DNA of 64,000 bases from NCBI RefSeq assembly GCF_048553275.1, contig NZ_JBLZMW010000021.1:1-64000 (forward strand), read 5' to 3'. Origin of the DNA: Pacificoceanicola sp048553275. Lineage in GTDB: Bacteria; Pseudomonadota; Alphaproteobacteria; Rhodobacterales; Rhodobacteraceae. The notes beneath the pieces were generated by a model that saw only the letters and a list, made by a program, of their open reading frames with translations, was not told where the DNA came from and ran no database searches. The position numbers were made by a program, and so were the translations under genes. Below, one piece after another: positions 1 through 8,050 of this stretch (position 1 is the stretch's first letter; each line of letters starts with the position of its first letter).

Positions 1-18
1 TTCATTCGAAATCTCCTC
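1..18 (-). other. Start of a minus-strand gene cut by the window edge
   Basis: A minus-strand ATG lies at 5-3, preceded by a GAGGAG-like ribosome binding site at about 12-17. It sits 50 nt downstream of the stop of the transposase-like gene at 56-1666 and on the same strand, so the two could form one operon. Only the first codon is inside the window, so the product cannot be named. Confidence 0.4.
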
Positions 19-55
19 GTTCATCTTGCCGAGAAAATTCTACGTTTGCAGCCCC

Positions 56-1666
56 TTAAAATCGGGGGGGATTACCCATCATCCCGGGCTTGTAGAGATA
101 ATGCTTGTCCCAGACATGCCCGGTCGAGCCGGCCGATATCGCCGGGCGTGCTGCGAACCTGACATTCGAGCGGAACTTGTGAAAGTACGAGTCCACGCTG
201 CGCAGCGTTGCCCGACGCAGCAGGCGCGCAGCGGACATCGGAGATTGCCCTTGCCGCCAGGTTGGTATGCGGACGACCTTGTTGGGTTCGGACTTTCGCG
301 AAAACGCGAAGCGCTTGCCCTTATCCATAGGCCAGCCGGCTACGAGCATATAGCTGGCGAAATCGACGAGTTGCGCGTAGTCCTCGTTCGGCAGCTCGCG
401 AATGGCGCTGATGGGCGTGCCGGTCAGTCCGGCCAGAAGGCTTTGACCTGCGGCGACGACCTGATTGCGCGCATCGTTCGTCATGCCCTTGTCGAAGCTG
501 ACCACGGCCAGATCGGCGCGCCTCTCCTGGATCTCATCGACAAAAGCTGCATGAAAGGCAAGTTGCAGGCCCTTGTCGTCGTCCATCATGAGCAGAAGCG
601 GCACATCGGTGCCTGAAAGCATTTCGCGGACCCGAAGCGCGTGCGCGCATTGCAAGACGTCGTAGCGCACCAGCGCACCATCGTGCGGCAACTGGTAGAG
701 TTCCGTGTCTGGGATCTTCTTCTGCTTGCGGAGCTTGAACAGGTATTGATCGAACTCGGACTGCGTCCAGACGCGGGCGTGCTGGCGGAAGGCGACCGAG
801 ACATCGTCCTCGTCCGCAGCCAGAGACTGCGCCTCGGCTTGCTCCATGGTCATCGACGGGTCGAACTGGAACGCTGCTTCCATGATGTAGCCCGAGCGGT
901 GGTGGGCCGTGCAGAGGTGCTGAACAGCCACCGGTGTGCGTTTGCGCTTCGTGGGCCAATTCAGCATCAGGGTCTGGCTATCCGTGGCGAACCGCGACCC
1001 GACCTCCCCGAAATCAACCCGCCCGAAGTCTTCCCGCTGGGCGATGAAGGCCTGGATTTGGTCGTGAAAGAAGTCGATCTTGCCGTATAGGTCTCGATAC
1101 GATGTGTCGGTGATCTTGCAGATCTTCGAGAGCGAGACGTCGTTGCAGAGCATCTTGAAGATCACCCGGTTTTTGTCGCTGCGCAGATGGCGTCTGGCGG
1201 GCTTGCCGATCGAGAAGGTCTTCTTGCACAGGCCGCACTGGAAGCGAGGGTCACCGTTCGCGGTCCTGCCGTAGCGACGGTAGAACTCCGGATGCTCGTC
1301 CGGGGACATGCCATGTGCGAAGCAATCCTTCGAGCGGCATGAGGGGACAGTCGGATCGAACTCTTGCAACCGCTTGAGTCGCTGGTATTCTTCCCAGACG
1401 GCCCTGTTATTCTTGATCCTGGCTGTCTTGTTGCAGGTCGGGCACTGGAAAAATTCCGCGTGCTTCGCGCCTGACACTTCGCCACGCAAGACTCCCGGCG
1501 GAGCAGGCGGCGCGCCGTTGGGCCGCTTGAACGGATCGGGCGGCACGCCGTAGCTCGCGCAAGTCGGATTGCGGCAGAAGTTGAGATCGAGCCCCTCGAA
1601 TGCGGGAGGCAAACGCCGTTCCAGTCCGGAATCGGCTGTCGAAGATATTTTCGAGAGATCCAGCAC
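56..1666 (-). CDS. Zinc-ribbon transposase-like protein
   Basis: A 536-residue protein starting at a GTG at 1666, with a very strong AAGGAGGT site 5-12 nt upstream that decides the start. The N-terminal third has two zinc-ribbon-like cysteine sets (CRNPTC with CPTC; CRSKDC with CGLC), followed by a helix-turn-helix-like stretch (SLSKICKITDTSYRDLYGK). The central part has an RNase H-like look, with acidic residues in DFGEVGSRFATDSQ and MMDDDKG that could form a DDE site. This arrangement resembles IS1-type and related transposases but the protein is much longer than IS1 InsAB. Family assignment is inference. No terminal inverted repeats were found around it, so it may be a domesticated gene or part of a multi-gene element continuing left of the window. 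Confidence 0.5.
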   Translation of the reverse strand: MLDLSKISSTADSGLERRLPPAFEGLDLNFCRNPTCASYGVPPDPFKRPNGAPPAPPGVLRGEVSGAKHAEFFQCPTCNKTARIKNNRAVWEEYQRLKRLQEFDPTVPSCRSKDCFAHGMSPDEHPEFYRRYGRTANGDPRFQCGLCKKTFSIGKPARRHLRSDKNRVIFKMLCNDVSLSKICKITDTSYRDLYGKIDFFHDQIQAFIAQREDFGRVDFGEVGSRFATDSQTLMLNWPTKRKRTPVAVQHLCTAHHRSGYIMEAAFQFDPSMTMEQAEAQSLAADEDDVSVAFRQHARVWTQSEFDQYLFKLRKQKKIPDTELYQLPHDGALVRYDVLQCAHALRVREMLSGTDVPLLLMMDDDKGLQLAFHAAFVDEIQERRADLAVVSFDKGMTNDARNQVVAAGQSLLAGLTGTPISAIRELPNEDYAQLVDFASYMLVAGWPMDKGKRFAFSRKSEPNKVVRIPTWRQGQSPMSAARLLRRATLRSVDSYFHKFRSNVRFAARPAISAGSTGHVWDKHYLYKPGMMGNPPRF

Positions 1667-1714
1667 CTGTTACCTCCTTCGAGAGATCATTCAAGGTGCT
1701 GTTTTTGAGAGTAA

Positions 1715-1737
1715 TGTTGGCCGCAGTGCGGCCAACA
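1715..1737. promoter_or_regulatory. Perfect 23-nt palindrome upstream of the transposase-like gene
   Basis: TGTTGGCCGCA and its exact reverse complement TGCGGCCAACA flank a single central G. The palindrome lies about 50 nt upstream of the GTG start at 1666. This is the right place for an operator of that gene, or it could be a recombinase binding site. A second, shorter palindrome (AGGGGC-tg-GCCCCT) lies near 1766-1779. The rest of the 1667-1964 interval shows no gene. Confidence 0.55.
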
Positions 1738-1964
1738 GAAGCGATTAAATCAACATTTGCCGTAAGGGGCTGGCCCCTGTGGCCGCCTTTTCCTTATCAA
1801 TCCGGCCTGCGCCCGACGGTGGAATCCCTTACCCCGGCGACCGCATAGATAGACTCGCGGCCAATTCTCACTTACCCTTACGTCAGCGGCCAGTATTTTT
1901 TTGGTCGCATTTCGCGACGGCTCAGGCCGTCCGATCCGACGATTGCAACAGTGAGAACAGTCCC

Positions 1965-2303
1965 ATGACCCATTTTTCCAAGACCATGATTGCCGCCCTC
2001 TTTGCCACCGCTATCGCAGCGCCCGCCGTCGCGCACGATATCGAAAGCCGCACCGTGGCGTTGCCAGTGATCGGCGCAGGCGATGCTTATGAGGTGGTGA
2101 TCAAATGCCACCACGGCTATGCGCTCTCCGGTGGCGTCAAGAAAGGCAAGCGGATATTTCCCGACGGCCCCTTGGTTGTGTCCGGCAGCTATCCCAAGAC
2201 CACCCGCAGCTGGGCCATTGAGCTGACGAACCGCAGCGGACGACCGACCGGCGCGATGGAGACCTCCGCCACGGTCTATTCGCTCTGCGGCTACCACCAT
2301 TGA
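1965..2303 (+). CDS. Small secreted protein of unknown function
   Basis: A 112-residue product. The first 23 residues form a clear signal peptide (hydrophobic stretch ending AAPAVA-HD), so the mature protein should be periplasmic or secreted. The mature part has two cysteines (IKCHHGY and SLCGYHH), one near each end, which could form a disulphide. I chose the ATG at 1965 because the signal peptide begins there; the frame is open further upstream but that extension looks non-coding. Not recognised as a named family. Confidence 0.65.
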   Translation: MTHFSKTMIAALFATAIAAPAVAHDIESRTVALPVIGAGDAYEVVIKCHHGYALSGGVKKGKRIFPDGPLVVSGSYPKTTRSWAIELTNRSGRPTGAMETSATVYSLCGYHH

Positions 2304-2398
2304 TTCCGGTTTGCGCACCGCACAGACGGTGCGCATCTTTGGACAGGTGATCTCCGGGCCAAACGCGTTACGTTACGGTCAACAATTGGAGAAACCCC

Positions 2399-2989
2399 AT
2401 GCAGACAGTACAGGCCCAAGGCGTCCACCACATCACCCTTGTCGGCGCGAACCGCCAGAGTTCAATCGATTTCTGGGAAGGCGTGCTCGGCATGCCCTTC
2501 GTTTTCGAGCAACCCAACCTCGATGATCCGGAGCAAAGCCATCTCTATTTCGATCCTGGCGATGGTCGGCTGATCACCATTTTCACGGCCGAGGATCGCA
2601 CCCCGGACAGGCGCCCGACACCTACGGAACCGGGCTGCGTCCACCACATTGCCTTCAACATCAGCCGCGCCAACTGGCTGTCGGCCAAGGCCCGTCTGGA
2701 GGCGCGCGGGATTTCCGTCACGGCGCGTGATCGCGGTTTCATGGACTCGCTGTATTTCCGCGATCCGCTCGGGCTGACCATCGAGCTTGCCAGCTACAAG
2801 TTCGAACCGCCCTTCGGGCGCAGCCATACAGAAGTGCTGCACAAGGCGCATTTAATCCGCGTCGAACAAGGCGATCAAGCCATCGAAACCGAACACGTCG
2901 CCTTGGCCATTGATCGAATGGGGGCAGAGCGCGATCTGTCTCTGTCGACGGACCGCACACCCAAAAACCCATTCAAGTCAAAAGGCTAG
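2399..2989 (+). CDS. VOC-superfamily (glyoxalase/ring-cleavage dioxygenase-like) protein
   Basis: A 196-residue protein with two beta-alpha-beta-beta-beta modules of the vicinal oxygen chelate fold. Likely metal-binding positions are the HH of VHHITLV near residue 10, the HH of VHHIAF near residue 81 and the E of LTIELASYKF near residue 130. It resembles the ring-cleaving dioxygenase/glyoxalase group, but the substrate cannot be read. The last 50 residues are low in recognisable motifs. It is convergent with the DUF1330 gene, with only 3 nt between stops. Confidence 0.75.
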   Translation: MQTVQAQGVHHITLVGANRQSSIDFWEGVLGMPFVFEQPNLDDPEQSHLYFDPGDGRLITIFTAEDRTPDRRPTPTEPGCVHHIAFNISRANWLSAKARLEARGISVTARDRGFMDSLYFRDPLGLTIELASYKFEPPFGRSHTEVLHKAHLIRVEQGDQAIETEHVALAIDRMGAERDLSLSTDRTPKNPFKSKG

Positions 2990-2992
2990 ACC

Positions 2993-3280
2993 TCAATCTG
3001 TGGTTTCCACCACCATCAGTTCCCGCTCCGACGCGCCGCGCGCATGGCTCAGCGCCTCCTGGTAGGCGTCGGAGTGGTAGCAGTCCACCGCCGCTTCGAC
3101 GCTGGGGAACTTGGCCACCACGTTACGCGGCCGTTCCTTGCCTTCAAGCTGCACGAAACGCCCGCCCCGGGCGAGGAACGTGCCGCCGTGATCGGCAATC
3201 GCCGGTCCGGCCAGCTTGGCATATTTGCCGTAGGCCTCTTCATCCGTAACGGTCACATGTGCGATCCAGAGTGCTGGCAT
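2993..3280 (-). CDS. DUF1330 family protein
   Basis: A 95-residue protein with the DUF1330 pattern (alpha/beta dimeric barrel; GGxFLARGG, then FPSVEAAVDCYHSDAYQEALSHARGASERE). The start at 3280 is preceded by AAGGAGAG, a good ribosome binding site; the upstream extension in frame is not coding. Function is unknown for the family. It lies just downstream of alaS on the same strand, which is common in Rhodobacteraceae. Confidence 0.8.
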   Translation of the reverse strand: MPALWIAHVTVTDEEAYGKYAKLAGPAIADHGGTFLARGGRFVQLEGKERPRNVVAKFPSVEAAVDCYHSDAYQEALSHARGASERELMVVETTD

Positions 3281-3314
3281 CTTGGTCTCTCCTTGAAAAA
3301 TATCTGGCGAAACG

Positions 3315-3339
3315 CTGCCCCGCATTATCTCCGGGGCAG
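3315..3339 (-). terminator. Inverted repeat after alaS
   Basis: CTGCCCC and GGGGCAG flank an 11-nt loop between the alaS stop and the DUF1330 start. It lacks a strong T tract, so it may be a weak terminator or an RNA stem that sets relative expression of the two genes. Confidence 0.35.
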
Positions 3340-3344
3340 CAGGC

Positions 3345-6023
3345 TCAGCCCGCAATCACCGCTTCAGACGCCTTGATGGCCGCATCGGCATTCTCGACGG
3401 AGGGGCCCCCGCCCTGAGCCATGTCCGGACGACCTCCGCCGCCCTTCCCGCCCAGTTCGGCAACAGCCGCCTTGACCAGATCCACAGCCGACAGCCCGGC
3501 CTTGAGATCGTCGGTTACGCCCGCGGCCACCGCCGCCTTGCCGCCCGCGTCCGCAATCAGCAGCACGGCCCCCGAACCAATGCGCGTCTTGTGCTCGTCG
3601 ATCAGCGGCGGCAGGTCCTTGCCGGTCACGCCACTGAGCACCTGAGCCACGAACTTAACCCCGTTGATCTCGCGCGTCTCGCCGCCAGAAACGCCCGCCC
3701 CGGCGCCGCCAGCCATGGCCAGCTCGCGCCGCAGCATTGCGACCTCATTTTCGAACTTCTTGCGCTCATCAAGCAGCGCCTTGACCCGCGCGGGCACATC
3801 CGACGCCTGCGTTTTCAGAACCCCCGCCACTTCGGAGAGCCGCTTCTCCTGCGCCCCCAGATACGCCAGAGCCACCGCTCCGGTCAGCGCCTCGATCCGG
3901 CGAACCCCGGCGCTCGAAGCGCTGTCGCCAAGCAGGACAAAAGCGCCAATATCGCCGGTCTGCCGCACATGTGTGCCGCCGCAAAGCTCCAGCGAATAGG
4001 TCTTGCCGTCACTGCCTTTGCCGGAACCATCCTGCACGCCCATCGAGACCACGCGCACCTCGTCGCCGTATTTTTCACCGAACAACGCCTGAGCACCGAT
4101 CGCCCGCGCATCGTCTGGCGTCATGATCCGGGTGTTCACAGGCGAATTCTGCCGGATATAGGCGTTCACATCCTGCTCGACCCTGGCAATTTCCTCTGTG
4201 CTCAACGCCTTGCCGTGGCTGAAGTCAAAGCGCAGCCGGTCCGGCGCGTTCAGCGACCCACGCTGCGCCACATGATCCCCGAGCGCCTCGCGCAGGGCCT
4301 CGTGGAGCAGGTGCGTGGCCGAGTGGTTCGCCCGGATGGCACCGCGCCGGCCATGATCGACCTCCAGAGCCAGGGCATCGCCGCGTTTGATCGTGCCACG
4401 ATCGACCGTCACATGATGCGCGAACACCTTGCCGCCGCCCATCTTCTGGGTGTCGGTCACGCTCGCACGCTCGTCTTCGTTTTCCAGCCGCCGCAGCCAG
4501 CCGGTGTCACCGACCTGACCGCCGCTCTCGCCGTAAAACGGTGTCTGGTTCAGCACAACCCAACCGCTTTCGCCCTCGGCAATCGCATCGACCAGCGCGC
4601 CATCCCGCACCAGCGCCAACGCCTGCCCCTCCGCGGCTTCAGTGTCGTATCCGAGAAAATCCGTCGCGCCATGCTTGTCCGCGATCTCGAACCAGACCGC
4701 GCCATCCGCAGCCTCACCAGAGCCGCTCCAAGCCGCCCGGGCCTTTGCCTTCTGTTCGGCCATCGCCGCATCGAAGCCTTCGGTGTCCACCGAACGGCCC
4801 TTCTCGCGCAAGGCATCCTGCGTGAGGTCCAGGGGAAAACCATAGGTGTCATAAAGTTTGAACGCCGCAGCCCCCGGAAGCGGCGCATCCTCGGCCAGCC
4901 CACCCAATTCCTCATCGAGCAGCTTCAAGCCGCGATCCAGGGTCTGTTTGAAGCGCTTTTCCTCATTCTCCAGCGTTTCCTGAATAAGCGCCTGCGCCTG
5001 TCCCAGTTCCGGATAGGCTTCGCCCATCTGGCGCACCAGCGAGGGGACCAGCTTGTGCATCACCGTATCCTGCGCGCCCAGCAAATGCGCATGGCGCATT
5101 GCCCGCCGCATGATCCGGCGCAGAACGTAGCCGCGCCCGTCGTTCGACGGCATTACCCCATCGGCAATCAGGAAGGAGGTCGAGCGAAGGTGATCCGCGA
5201 TCACGCGGTGGTGCATCTTGCCCGGACCGTCGGGATCGGCACTTGTCGCATGGGCGGATGCTTCGATCAGCGCGCGCATCGTGTCGGTATCATAGTTGTC
5301 GTGGCTGCCCTGAAGCAGCGCGCCGATGCGCTCAAGGCCCATTCCGGTGTCGATCGACTGCATGTCGAGCGCCTTCATCGAGCCGTCCTCGAACTGCTCG
5401 TTCTGCATGAAAACCACGTTCCAGATCTCGATGAACCGGTCGCCATCTTCCTCGGGGCTTCCCGGAGGGCCGCCCCAGATGTGATCGCCATGATCGTAGA
5501 AAATCTCGGTGCACGGACCGCAAGGACCGGTCGGCCCCATCTGCCAGAAATTGTCCGACGTGGCGATGCGGATGATCCGGTCCTCTGGCACACCAACCTT
5601 CTTCCAGATCTCGAAGGCCTCATCGTCCGTATGGTAAACGGTGGTATAAAGCCGCGAGGGATCGAGCCCGAATTCCTTCGTCACCAGCTCCCAGGCGAAG
5701 GGGATCGCGTCATCCTTGAAGTAATCGCCAAAGGAGAAATTCCCCAGCATTTCAAAGAACGTATGATGACGCGCCGTGTAGCCGACATTGTCCAGATCGT
5801 TGTGCTTGCCGCCAGCGCGCACGCATTTCTGCGCCGTGGTTGCTCGCTTATAATCACGCGTCTCGACGCCGGTGAAACAGTTCTTGAACTGCACCATGCC
5901 AGAGTTGACGAACATCAGCGTCGGATCGTTGCGCGGCACCAGCGGGCTGGACGGCACGACCTGATGCCCCTGCTTCTCGAAGTAGTTCAGGAATGTGGAA
6001 CGGATGTCGTTCAGACTTGCCAT
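3345..6023 (-). CDS. alaS: Alanyl-tRNA synthetase
   Basis: An 892-residue protein of normal family length, charging tRNA-Ala with alanine in the cytosol. The start at 6023 gives the canonical N-terminus MASLNDIRSTFLNYF. The class II catalytic core follows (GMVQFKNCF, then ARHHTFFEMLGNFSFGDYFK). The editing domain carries the zinc motifs HSATHLLHEAL and CGGTH, and a C-terminal C-Ala domain ends the protein. It is transcribed after recA on the same strand, with a terminator between them. Confidence 0.97.
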   Translation of the reverse strand: MASLNDIRSTFLNYFEKQGHQVVPSSPLVPRNDPTLMFVNSGMVQFKNCFTGVETRDYKRATTAQKCVRAGGKHNDLDNVGYTARHHTFFEMLGNFSFGDYFKDDAIPFAWELVTKEFGLDPSRLYTTVYHTDDEAFEIWKKVGVPEDRIIRIATSDNFWQMGPTGPCGPCTEIFYDHGDHIWGGPPGSPEEDGDRFIEIWNVVFMQNEQFEDGSMKALDMQSIDTGMGLERIGALLQGSHDNYDTDTMRALIEASAHATSADPDGPGKMHHRVIADHLRSTSFLIADGVMPSNDGRGYVLRRIMRRAMRHAHLLGAQDTVMHKLVPSLVRQMGEAYPELGQAQALIQETLENEEKRFKQTLDRGLKLLDEELGGLAEDAPLPGAAAFKLYDTYGFPLDLTQDALREKGRSVDTEGFDAAMAEQKAKARAAWSGSGEAADGAVWFEIADKHGATDFLGYDTEAAEGQALALVRDGALVDAIAEGESGWVVLNQTPFYGESGGQVGDTGWLRRLENEDERASVTDTQKMGGGKVFAHHVTVDRGTIKRGDALALEVDHGRRGAIRANHSATHLLHEALREALGDHVAQRGSLNAPDRLRFDFSHGKALSTEEIARVEQDVNAYIRQNSPVNTRIMTPDDARAIGAQALFGEKYGDEVRVVSMGVQDGSGKGSDGKTYSLELCGGTHVRQTGDIGAFVLLGDSASSAGVRRIEALTGAVALAYLGAQEKRLSEVAGVLKTQASDVPARVKALLDERKKFENEVAMLRRELAMAGGAGAGVSGGETREINGVKFVAQVLSGVTGKDLPPLIDEHKTRIGSGAVLLIADAGGKAAVAAGVTDDLKAGLSAVDLVKAAVAELGGKGGGGRPDMAQGGGPSVENADAAIKASEAVIAG

Positions 6024-6137
6024 GGGATCGGAGCCTCTTTTCGGGCGAAAACTTGTCCAAACGTCTATCGTCGCGCGTGCCGCGTGTCCATAAGCCAGAC
6101 CACCCACAGACCGCCTCAAAAGACCTATTTTCAAACG

Positions 6138-6162
6138 AAAAGAGGCGCCCAAAGGACGCCTC
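6138..6162 (-). terminator. Rho-independent terminator of recA
   Basis: Read on the minus strand: GAGGCG, a 9-nt loop, CGCCTC, then TTTTCGTTT. It lies 27 nt past the recA stop and before alaS. Confidence 0.85.
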
Positions 6163-6188
6163 TCGTCAAGAATGGCAATGGTCCGGGA

Positions 6189-7259
6189 TCAATCGTCCTC
6201 GACCATATCCCCATCGCTCTCGTCCATCTGGAAATCCAGACCATGCGCGGCACGGATCTTATCCTCGATTTCCATCGCGATCTTTGTGTTTTCCTTCAGG
6301 AAATTCTTCACATTCTCGCGGCCCTGGCCGATGCGCTCGTCGCCGTAGGAATACCAGGCGCCGGATTTCTCCACCACGCCGGCCTTCACTCCAAGGTCGA
6401 TCAACTCTCCGGTCTTGGAGATGCCTTCGCCATACATGATGTCGAATTCCACCTGCTTGAACGGCGCGGCGACCTTGTTCTTCACGACTTTCACACGGGT
6501 TGCGTTGCCCACGACCTCGTCCCGGTCCTTGATGGCACCGATCCGGCGGATGTCCAGACGCACCGAGCTGTAGAATTTCAGCGCGTTGCCGCCCGTCGTC
6601 GTCTCCGGCGAGCCGAACATGACGCCGATCTTCATCCGGATCTGGTTGATGAAAATCACCATGCAGTTGGTCCGGCTGATCGATCCGGTCAGCTTGCGCA
6701 TGGCCTGGCTCATCAGACGGGCGTGCACGCCCACGCTGCTGTCGCCCATGTCGCCTTCAAGTTCAGATTTCGGCGTCAACGCCGCAACCGAATCGACCAC
6801 GACCATGTTCACAGCCCCCGAACGCACCAGCGTGTCGGTGATCTCCAGAGCCTGCTCGCCGGTGTCGGGCTGCGAAATCAGCAGCTCGTCGAGGTCGACA
6901 CCCAGCTTCTTTGCGTACTGCGGATCGAGCGCGTGCTCGGCATCAACAAAGGCACAAACACCGCCCTTCTTCTGCTCTTCCGCAATCGCATGGAGCGTCA
7001 ACGTCGTCTTGCCCGAGCTTTCCGGGCCATAGATCTCGATGATCCGACCCTTCGGCAGGCCGCCGATGCCGAGCGCGATATCCAGGCCCAGCGAGCCGGT
7101 CGAAGTCGACTCGATATCGCGGATCGCATTGTCTGCGCCGAGTTTCATGATCGACCCTTTACCGAACTGCCGTTCGATCTGGGCCAGGGCGCTGTCGAGC
7201 GCCTTTTGCTTGTCCGCGTTCTTCTTGGAATCCATAGTCAGGAGGTCTGCCGTTGCCAT
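6189..7259 (-). CDS. recA: RecA recombinase
   Basis: A 356-residue DNA strand-exchange ATPase and activator of LexA self-cleavage. Walker A is GPESSGKTT, Walker B is MVVVDSVAAL, and the C-terminus is acidic (DESDGDMVEDD), all typical. I chose the start at 7259 (MATADLLTMDSKK) because it gives the normal length; the frame continues 13 codons upstream without family similarity. A LexA box lies 50-65 nt upstream. Confidence 0.98.
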   Translation of the reverse strand: MATADLLTMDSKKNADKQKALDSALAQIERQFGKGSIMKLGADNAIRDIESTSTGSLGLDIALGIGGLPKGRIIEIYGPESSGKTTLTLHAIAEEQKKGGVCAFVDAEHALDPQYAKKLGVDLDELLISQPDTGEQALEITDTLVRSGAVNMVVVDSVAALTPKSELEGDMGDSSVGVHARLMSQAMRKLTGSISRTNCMVIFINQIRMKIGVMFGSPETTTGGNALKFYSSVRLDIRRIGAIKDRDEVVGNATRVKVVKNKVAAPFKQVEFDIMYGEGISKTGELIDLGVKAGVVEKSGAWYSYGDERIGQGRENVKNFLKENTKIAMEIEDKIRAAHGLDFQMDESDGDMVEDD

Positions 7260-7309
7260 CACTTCCGTCCTTATTTCACACGCCGTCTCCGGCGGCAATC
7301 ACTGCATGT

Positions 7310-7324
7310 GTTCTTGCCTTGTTC
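7310..7324 (-). promoter_or_regulatory. LexA (SOS) box of recA
   Basis: GTTC, seven bases, GTTC. This is exactly the alphaproteobacterial LexA recognition pattern, placed 50 nt upstream of the recA start. It implies damage-inducible expression of recA. Confidence 0.85.
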
Positions 7325-7439
7325 TCAACGGTATGGGATCAAAACAGGAACATTTCAAGACAAATCTTACTCTTCTCACTTTGCAGACGGCGGGTTAAGA
7401 CTTCGTTGACGCGGGCAAACATGGCACGAAGGGCTGACA

Positions 7440-8033
7440 ATGCTGGTTTTCTGGAAAGCGCGGCTGGTGTTTCTGGCTGTCCCCAAGACCGGAACATCGG
7501 CCTGGGAAACCACGCTGCTGCCCTTTGCCTCCATGACGGTGCTCGACCCGCCGGAGCTGAAACATGCGCCTGTCTATCGCTATAATCGCTTTTTCCGGCC
7601 CATGTACGACAAGATGGGCGCCTCGGACATGGAGCTGCTGGCAGTGGTGCGCGAGCCGATTTCCTGGCTTGGGTCGTGGTATCGCTATCGGCAGCGCGGC
7701 TTTCTCGAAGGCAAATCGACCTCCACGCGTGGCCTGAGTTTCGATGCGTTCTGCCGGGCCTATGCAAGTGACACACGTCCCGCCTTCGCCAATGTTGGCA
7801 GCCAGGCGAAATTCATCGAACCGCGGCCCAACGGCGTCTCCGTCAGTCATTTGTTCAAATACGAGAATCAATCCGGCCTGATCGACTTCCTGCAAGATCG
7901 GCTGCAAATCGCCATCGAGCTGCCACGGGAAAACGTCTCGCCGCGGCGGGAACTCGATCTCACCGCAGAGACCGAAGCCTTGCTTCGCCGGACCTGCGCA
8001 GACGACTTCGCGGTCTGGGACAGCGCCCGCTAA
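7440..8033 (+). CDS. Sulfotransferase-like P-loop protein
   Basis: A 197-residue protein with a sulfotransferase-type 5'-phosphosulfate loop near the N-terminus (VPKTGTSA) and a 3'-phosphate motif (VVREPISWLGSW) near residue 70. These are the PAPS-binding signatures of the sulfotransferase superfamily. Close relatives in Rhodobacteraceae often carry the misleading label gamma-glutamyl kinase. The acceptor is unknown. It is divergent from recA and convergent with cckA, 17 nt apart. Confidence 0.7.
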   Translation: MLVFWKARLVFLAVPKTGTSAWETTLLPFASMTVLDPPELKHAPVYRYNRFFRPMYDKMGASDMELLAVVREPISWLGSWYRYRQRGFLEGKSTSTRGLSFDAFCRAYASDTRPAFANVGSQAKFIEPRPNGVSVSHLFKYENQSGLIDFLQDRLQIAIELPRENVSPRRELDLTAETEALLRRTCADDFAVWDSAR

Positions 8034-8050
8034 CGCTCCCTGCGGGCCGG

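Noticed and set aside
3591..7409. A 1272-codon open frame antisense to alaS and recA
   Set aside because: It mirrors two clear essential genes; it is a by-product of high-GC codon bias with no domain or start signal.
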